From: Siphonodentalium dalli
Lineage: Eukaryota > Mollusca > Scaphopoda > Gadilida > Siphonodentaliidae
DNA: 64,000 bases
Direction: 5' to 3'
Assembly (NCBI GenBank): GCA_032622095.1
Contig: CP136065.1
Coordinates: 210,532,151 to 210,596,150 of the forward strand
The notes under the pieces were generated by a model. The model made no database searches, was not told the DNA's origin, and saw nothing but the letters and a program-made list of their open reading frames with translations. Of the stretch, positions 57,499 through 64,000 are shown in pieces. Within the stretch, counting starts at the first letter, position 1, and each line of letters begins with the position of its first letter. The translations under genes were made by a program, and so were the position numbers.

Positions 57499-57937
57499 AT
57501 TGGAAAACCAAGGTGTCCAATGGGACATCCACTATTATGTAACGTATAGCTGATACGGATTTGAATATTTCAGCTCGTGCATAACCGATGGCAACTGCTC
57601 AGTTCTTTCAGAATCTGAAATCATTCAGACCAGATACAATGCTTTGCAACTGAGTATTAGAGACGGTAAGGGACCCCATCTTTTTTCAGGGGATCACTTC
57701 GTTTTCATATAGAGCATCCCCGGAAAACCACCTGGAAACCAGTGGTTGATCTTGCTTTAGCCTTTATATTATGTTACCATGTCCGAGTTTAGTGTGCCTG
57801 TCATTTGTAGAATGAGGTCCCCATAGGGTGTATTTAGTGACGCTACCCCGCACAGCGGGCTAGCATCACGAAATTCACCCTCTGGGGACCTCATTCTGCT
57901 TAGGCCTCATCTTCTAGGAAATATCTAGAGTCTCAAA

Positions 57938-58290
57938 ATGAAATTTGATTATCAAATTGTAGTTTTATGAGTAACAAAGACTTATTCAAACCAGATACCA
58001 TTAGGATTCCAATCCAGCGTGTCCCTTTAATCGCAATATATATATATAGAAGCATTTTTTCGTTATCCGCATGCGCAACGAAACTTCTAGATTATAACTC
58101 TCGTGGAACAAGATTCCACGAGACATCCCATCTTCAATTGGCGTCAAAACGTCAAACGATGGTGAAAACACCGAGTTATATTAAGTTCATAACAAAGTAT
58201 AACAATCGGCGGGGAGGAAGGGTGGGCTGGTATCTGGTTTGAATAAGTCTTTGTTACTCATAAAACTACAATTTGATAATCAAATTTTCA
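57938..58290. mobile_element. Short foldback derivative at the left edge of the 5-kb insertion
   Basis: Arms of about 60 bp (TTTGATTATCAAATTGTAG, TTTTATGAGTAACAAAGACT) are mirrored at 58228-58290. The interior carries the same 165-bp subterminal sequence as the right end of the large element. Confidence 0.7.
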
Positions 58291-61200
58291 TTTTTATTTC
58301 GTAACGACTTATTCAAACCAGATACCATTAGGATTCTACCAGATTTCGTAGCAATAAACACTCTACTTATCTGGAGGTGGGCTTAATCAAACATGCATCA
58401 AATACACTCACTATTAGTGATTTTCCCCACTAATAGCACCAGTGACTATCACTGATTCTTGATGTATGTTCACTATAATTCCCATAGAGACCCTTACGTA
58501 TGTATAATATGAAGAACGCATCTACAATATCTCTTAGGATAACCATTTGTGTTAACCCGCCGAAAGAGAGTACATGATGTATTAAACGTTAATATTGGTT
58601 AGGAGACCAAACACCAAACGTCTCCTAACAATGCAAGGTACATATATCAGAATGATACCTTACATAAGAATATATAAACCGATAGACGAGACATGGATTA
58701 GACATGTAGGTGTACACAGTTTACATGTATATAACTATACGCAAGATATAAACAGGTACCGGTACCGGTATATGATCAGCTGTAACATTGCGCAGTCAAC
58801 ATGCAGATGAATGTGACCAAAATAATCAAATATAATCATCCGAAAGTCAATCTGGTAAGCCTGGAAGGACCCAGTGAATTTTGTGTGGCTATAAATAAAC
58901 TGGACAAGTAGAATCACTTGACAAGCATCGAGAACCTGTTGAAGAGTATGACCTAAATAAGGTACATGAGATGGAGAATATCATTTTATCACAGATACCG
59001 GATGGTATGGTTAGTCTCTTCAAAATAGAGCTGGAGACATACAACAAACCATATGTAAAAAGGCTGGACTAGAGACAGCCCTGAAAAGTTGTAACTGAAC
59101 ATGATTAAAAACTGATGCCAACTTAGCGTGATCGAGACGGATGACACTTAGTTGCCTCCCGACAAGAACGAACAGGTCGACGTTGAGCAAGATGTGTTCA
59201 GAACATAGACTTCGGAATAAAGAACGGTTCAGTTCAGTGAAATTATGTTGATGAAGTTGATACCTCGATTCAGGATTGCCCTGAAGTTTGCCTGTAAATC
59301 ATGGTAGCGGCGAAACGAGGTGATGACTATGAAGCCACAAGTTTTCTATGGCAATAAGATCAATGATGCAGCCCCCAACGGCACAACTGACGTTGATATG
59401 GGTAATTGAATTTCGTAAACGATGAATAACAGCCATGCTGGTAACAATGATTGTAGGAGGACGCCTACGGAAACCCCATTTTAACAAGTGGATTAAGACT
59501 GTGTGTACCGGGAGACCTCCGGTATATGTTACATGTATGTCACTCAAAGTAAGGCAAAACTCGATGACGTCATGAACCAAGAACTCACAAATGTGAGTAT
59601 TTCAAACCTGCCAAAATTGAGATGAGGTAGGGAATCAGAACAGCCTACCCACGACGCTCCAAAGTTAAGTCCTGGATCAATATGTTGATAAATACACCAA
59701 CGATTGAATTGTGTAGCTGCAGTTGTAATGTCTGTGAGAGCCATGTTACCATGATCAGGTTGTGATATGCATTTGAAAGAATTTATTTGAAAGTTGTTGG
59801 CTGAGATGGTTGCAACACCCAGTTCTGATTCTGAGATAAGAGACCTGGTAAAATTCAGTACTGAGATGATAGGTCGGTGTAATCATAAGTTGAAAAAGTT
59901 GGGTATGTCAATACTGACGATGTCAACTGGGAGCAAGCACTATTATTGTGCAATTTGTCCATGGAATATAAGTGAGGACCTGTGGTCTCAACTGTATTGG
60001 TGAATATGCATATGCCATCAGAGGGTCCTATCGATAGATTGAGGATAACAACCACTCAAGTTGAGGTAGTGATTTCCACGAACAATTATGTGCTCATTTC
60101 TCGTTCATCAATGATAGGCAGAACGATCCCGGGAATCTTTCAAATTTGAAAGATCGCCGAGACTACCTGATCGAATTCCCATCAGTGGGACGATAATGAT
60201 ATCAGATGACTAAAGTAATCTTCTACCTGGAAGTGAAGACGTTCCCTGCTACATGAGCGGATGTTAGAAGACAGTTGTGTCTTAATTTCAATTCTAAAGT
60301 TGTACGGTATAGGCAGACGACACAACCATACACATTCTGTCCCACCCGGCTGGTGGATATTCTGGGTGACTGACGGACTGCTAGGTGTCTAGTGAAGTAG
60401 AACGAACTTTTGTCACTTGACAAATAAAACGTTGAGATAATAAAAGCAGGAACCTGCTCAAGTCTGCCGTCATTTCTAGTCAGTGATATGTTGACATTTC
60501 TCCACTGGTCACCGGTGGTTTTGACTAATTTGTTGACCCATATAACAACCCCATCGCCAAGTCCGAGATGGAGCGGTTAGTGATAAGATTCTTGTTACCG
60601 GGACCAAAAGAGCGGTACCCGATAAATGTTGTTAAATGTAAAGTCGGAGAGAGCCCCGATCTGATATAGAGGGATGCTTGTGGTAAGGAGAAAAAATTGG
60701 AGAAGATGTAACTGAATCGGTCGCATTCGGAAACATAATTGTGGTACAACATCAGTGTCAAGAGATAACCCCGAGAAAGCAAATGTATTCCCGGATTGTA
60801 ACATTCAGTGTGTTCGTTCTTTCCTGGAACCAATATATAAAAGCTACAGGTATGGTTGTTCCGGGTTATTACGGTATCGGAAGAATCAGGCCATCCGTAG
60901 TCGGAAAATATTTCCCAATAGGTACACATGAACAAGTGACTTATCGGAATTATGACACTGACGCGTTCGAGTAATTAGTGAATGATAAATTTAGGCAGAT
61001 CCAATCTTCCAGAAAGGCTGCCAGGCTGATACCGAGAGAGCGAAAGATTTAATGCGACCGAGACTATGTGGCAAATACTCAGGAACTCGGGTCTACCCCA
61101 AAATAACGTACTAGAAATTGCCACGAACAGGTTCAAAATCGGAGACTGATATACCGGTACATGGACATGTAAGGACGGTGTGTTTTGAACATATCGGTAC

Positions 61201-62499
61201 GTGAAAAACAAACAAAAAGGTAACACTGTAATTAAAGTGTTAGGACAAGTACTGCAAATTATCGATACCGGATCATTGCAGCACCTCTGATCAGGTGTCC
61301 AGTTCGAAATGGTGAACAGTGAACTATATATTTATGGTTCATTATACTAGACGTACAACGTATTTGTCCAGTTAGTTTGACTGGGAACCGTGGACGGTAA
61401 AACCCAGTTGAGAGAGACGTAACTGGTTCTATTGTGAATTTCCGTGCCATCAATTGTCGATGTTCATGCGAGTTGGTCGGGTTCAAGAAATCGAGGAAGT
61501 CCAATCAGTAACCCCAGGTCAGAGTGTTCAGTACCTTGAGTTAACCTTTTCCTATCCGCGTGTTGATAAGAAATGAATCTAGACGTGTATTGAAATATTA
61601 CTGGTGCCTAGAATATGATTATGATGTTACCAAGTACGGTAACCTTCATAAAAATACTCCCAGATATTGGAAGGTTAGAAGCATTGATGTTTAACGACGT
61701 CATCAAGTTCAGTGTCTGACAGAGCTCGCATATTGACACACCTTGTGTCAGAGAGCCCCAGCCGTATTTCACATATTAAATGACCTTGACCTGGTGACCA
61801 CAGTCATCCTCTGGTGATCTCGAGAAGTCATACATTCCAAAAGTTAACTACGTACCTGTTGTCGGTAGAAGTGATCAGTATCTCTTCATGTGGGTTCTGT
61901 TGGATGTCGAAAGTCATCGGCTCAACCGAACAATATCAATAAGTGATAGAAGTACCCCATTCTCTTCAAACGATTGAGAGTAGGCACTGTCCGAAATTCT
62001 TCTGTGTCATGACCCATGCGCGGGAAATTAAATGCAACAGAATTGTCATTGTACGAAGTCACAGAAATAGTAGTTTTGTCAGGTCTACATGAATGCCTCA
62101 AAACTTTGTATGCACGTAATCATTCCTCTACGAGGGAACCGACAGAACTCCCATCGAATTCCAACAATCATTTCCAGAGTGGTATATTGGTATCAGTACA
62201 TATCGGAGCTGTTTGATTGGAAATAAGTTCGTGCTGTCCTGTATCATGACAGATTGGTACATCTGGACAATATGTCAGTGTCTGCATTATCCTCCGACAG
62301 TTGCACCATACAACTAGCGAATCATCTGTCGATAAATATGGTGATGATTTATACACTGGGACTTGCAAAAATGCAAAGGAAATTGTAGTAGAGTCAGAAA
62401 TTACAGAATCGTCATTTCATCAGACATCATTCTGCTAAGAGTCGTACTCATATACCGGGTCTTCCCCGATTGAGTCAGGACTCGTGTACATGTCATCTC

Positions 62500-62715
62500 C
62501 AAGGTGAGATTTCATGTTTCAATCGGAAGATTGCTGTGACAATTAACTGTCGTGAAACGGTCGTTAACTCTTTTAAAAACACGTTTCAACTTCAAGTTTC
62601 ATCTTTGATTTTGAAGCCGGAAGTGAAGGGAGAATTTCATCGTTCAAATCTGAAGTTTGCTGTGACAACGAACTGTCGCGAACGTTTGTTCCTTATTGTC
62701 ACGTTTCAAGCAGTT
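62500..62715. repeat. Imperfect internal duplication
   Basis: GAAGATTGCTGTGACAATTA, CTGTCGTGAAACG and GAAGTTTGCTGTGACAACGA, CTGTCGCGAACG repeat about 130 bp apart inside the 5-kb insertion. Confidence 0.6.
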
Positions 62716-63169
62716 CGGAGTTAGTTCCATTCCTTAATAGCGTGTTAAAAACACTAATTCCGTTTCAAAATAACGGAGCAAGTCAAATTGCGATGTTTAA
62801 TGGCGGACGTCAAAATTGAAGATGGGATGTCTCGTGGAATCTTGTTCCACGAGAGTTAGAATCTAGAAGTTTCGTTGCGCATGCGCATAACGAAAAAATG
62901 CTTCTATATATATATATTGCGATTAAAGGGACACGCTGGATTGGAATCCTAATGGTATCTGGTTTGAATAAGTCGTTACGAAATAAAATTAACATTGTTA
63001 TGTAGTTACTTTTTCCCTTCTGGGAAGTTTCTATATCCGCTAATTCACAGAAGATAAACAAGTGCACCGCTGGGCGGAGGTAATGCCCCCGACTGTACAA
63101 TCAAAGAGGATTTTCTTATTTTTGTTCAAATACTTATTAAATGGCACTTTGTAAAGTTATGTTATTCAT

Positions 63170-63460
63170 GAGTATTTAGTACGATAGATGGCAAATGATA
63201 CCTGGTAAGTGTTTGATATACAATGATGATTTAAACCAAGGTATTAATGAATATAGATTTGGATGAAAATTGAACTGCTTAAGGTAGGTTTAAACCAAGG
63301 TATTAATGAATATACAATGAATATAGATTTTGATGAAAATTGGAACAGCTTAAGGTCAGAGAACCTGGTAAGTGTTTATATACAATGATGGTTTAAACCA
63401 AGGTATTAATGAATATAGATTTGGATGAAAATTGAACAGCTAAGGTCAGAGAATGTACCA
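63170..63460. repeat. Tandem repeat, about 80-bp unit
   Basis: Three imperfect units built on TTTAAACCAAGGTATTAATG, AATATAGATTTGGATGAAAA and GCTTAAGGT. Confidence 0.85.
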
Positions 63461-63589
63461 TGAATGTAGCCTACCAGGTAACATTTTGACCAAACTTGAG
63501 GCCTGGTCAGAACTTTCTTTTCTGAGCACAGAAACTTTCTGGTTAAGCGCTATAAAAATGCCACATGTTGTTCTATATTAGCTTCAAAT

Positions 63590-64000
63590 TTGGTCTGGTG
63601 CCACAAAAATAGAAGGAAAACTGAATTTTCTAAAAAAAAAACTGAATTTTTTAAGTCGAAAAAGGGTCATAACTCTCACAAAAATTATCCGATTGAACCG
63701 AAATTTTACCTTGACCTGTATTGCGATATTGGTAATACACAAAAAGTCCAAAAAGGGGCGTAACTCTGGAAAAAATGGGCGGACGAAACCACGGCTATGG
63801 GGAAATCTTGTCCCCCCGGCTGGTCTATTGGCATACCAAAGATCAATTGAATTAGCGAAACCAAAGTTATGAGTTGAAACGTTCGTATGCCACAGAAAAC
63901 TGAATTTTCTAAGTCCAAAAAGGGGCGTAACTCTGGAAAAAATTGGCGGACGAAACCGCAGTTATGGGGAAATCTTGTCCCCCCGGCTGGTCTATTAGCA
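63590..64000. repeat. Tandem repeat running off the window end
   Basis: AGTCCAAAAAGGGGCGTAAC, TGGCGGACGAAACC, GGGGAAATCTTGTCCCCCCG, GCTGGTCTATT blocks repeat at about 63750-63830 and 63912-64000 (period about 160 bp). Confidence 0.8.

Larger units (their letters stand above)
57938..62986. mobile_element. 5-kb insertion with long inverted repeats (unclassified transposon)
   Basis: Left arm (about 57968-58137) and right arm (about 62812-62974) are inverted copies of about 165-170 bp, nearly identical from GACTTATTCAAACCAGATAC through CTCGTGGAACAAGATTCCAC. A second internal terminus facing outward at 58228-58345 makes a head-to-head junction, so this may be an internally deleted copy abutting a larger one. 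The interior has no frame longer than 136 codons and no domain I recognise. Confidence 0.7.
57781..63080. mobile_element. Family E element, split by a 5-kb insertion
   Basis: Left part GTCCGAGTTTAGTGTGCCTG with one full palindrome to TCTCAAA (57937). Right part resumes at AATTAACATTGTTATGTAG (about 62987) and CACAGAAGATAAAC. The complete relative at 22525 has the joined sequence CTCAAATTAACATT. Confidence 0.75.

Noticed and set aside
60525-60935. 136-codon minus-strand frame inside the 5-kb insertion
   Set aside because: No recognisable domain and an overlapping shadow frame; insufficient to call a transposase.
1-64000. CRISPR arrays, operons or other prokaryotic systems
   Set aside because: Direct repeats here are tandem satellites or MITE modules without spacer structure, and the gene has spliceosomal introns throughout.

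Overview
The window is animal nuclear DNA: AT-rich, with many short exons bounded by GT/AG introns and dense with short DNA transposons. The gene content (FRAS1/FREM matrix protein) and the style of the interspersed repeats suggest a marine lophotrochozoan, most likely a bivalve mollusc. The clade is inferred, because no species-specific sequence can be proven by eye. Main gene (1119-46137, + strand): the 3' portion of one large gene of the FRAS1/FREM family, closest to FREM2 or FRAS1. I reconstructed 35 exons. All splice phases agree and give one open frame of 2285 residues ending at a stop at 46135-46137; the 5' exons lie upstream of the window. In order the protein has about seven CSPG/NG2-type repeats (exons 1-16), five Calx-beta domains (exons 16-27), the conserved FRAS1/FREM2 C-terminal ectodomain (exons 28-35), a furin-type RFRR site, one transmembrane helix, and a cytoplasmic tail ending in a class I PDZ ligand, GTEV. 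In vertebrates this family forms an epithelial basement-membrane complex whose tail binds GRIP1; the same job here is inferred. Introns: they are packed with non-autonomous transposons, often nested. (a) Several TTAA-flanked MITE families with CCC...GGG ends, as in piggyBac elements: family A (about 395 bp, 7 copies), B (about 260-490 bp, 9 copies), C (about 220-260 bp, 9 copies), J (2 copies), K and L. (b) Family D, a nearly perfect 213-bp foldback with TA target duplications and CAGT ends (Tc1/mariner type), 9 copies. (c) A 1.6-kb pogo-like element retaining a Brinker-type helix-turn-helix. (d) Several hAT-like elements with readable 8-bp duplications. (e) A PIF/Harbinger-like element, a Helitron-like element, a tRNA-derived SINE, and a retroposon headed by U2 snRNA sequence. 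Related copies elsewhere in the window act as empty sites, so several insertions can be proven and ordered from this sequence alone. Downstream region (46138-64000): a probable 3' UTR, then repeat-rich DNA with one possible terminal exon of an unidentified minus-strand gene (50199-50341), two related hAT elements, a 5-kb insertion with inverted repeats of about 175 bp, and tandem repeats running off the window end. I see no prokaryotic features, CRISPR array or complete transposase gene. The most unusual observations are the self-documenting nested insertions, the palindromic cassette shared by otherwise different TTAA MITE families, the U2-headed retroposon, two decaying partial exon duplications inside the gene, and inverted MITE pairs that bracket blocks of exons.
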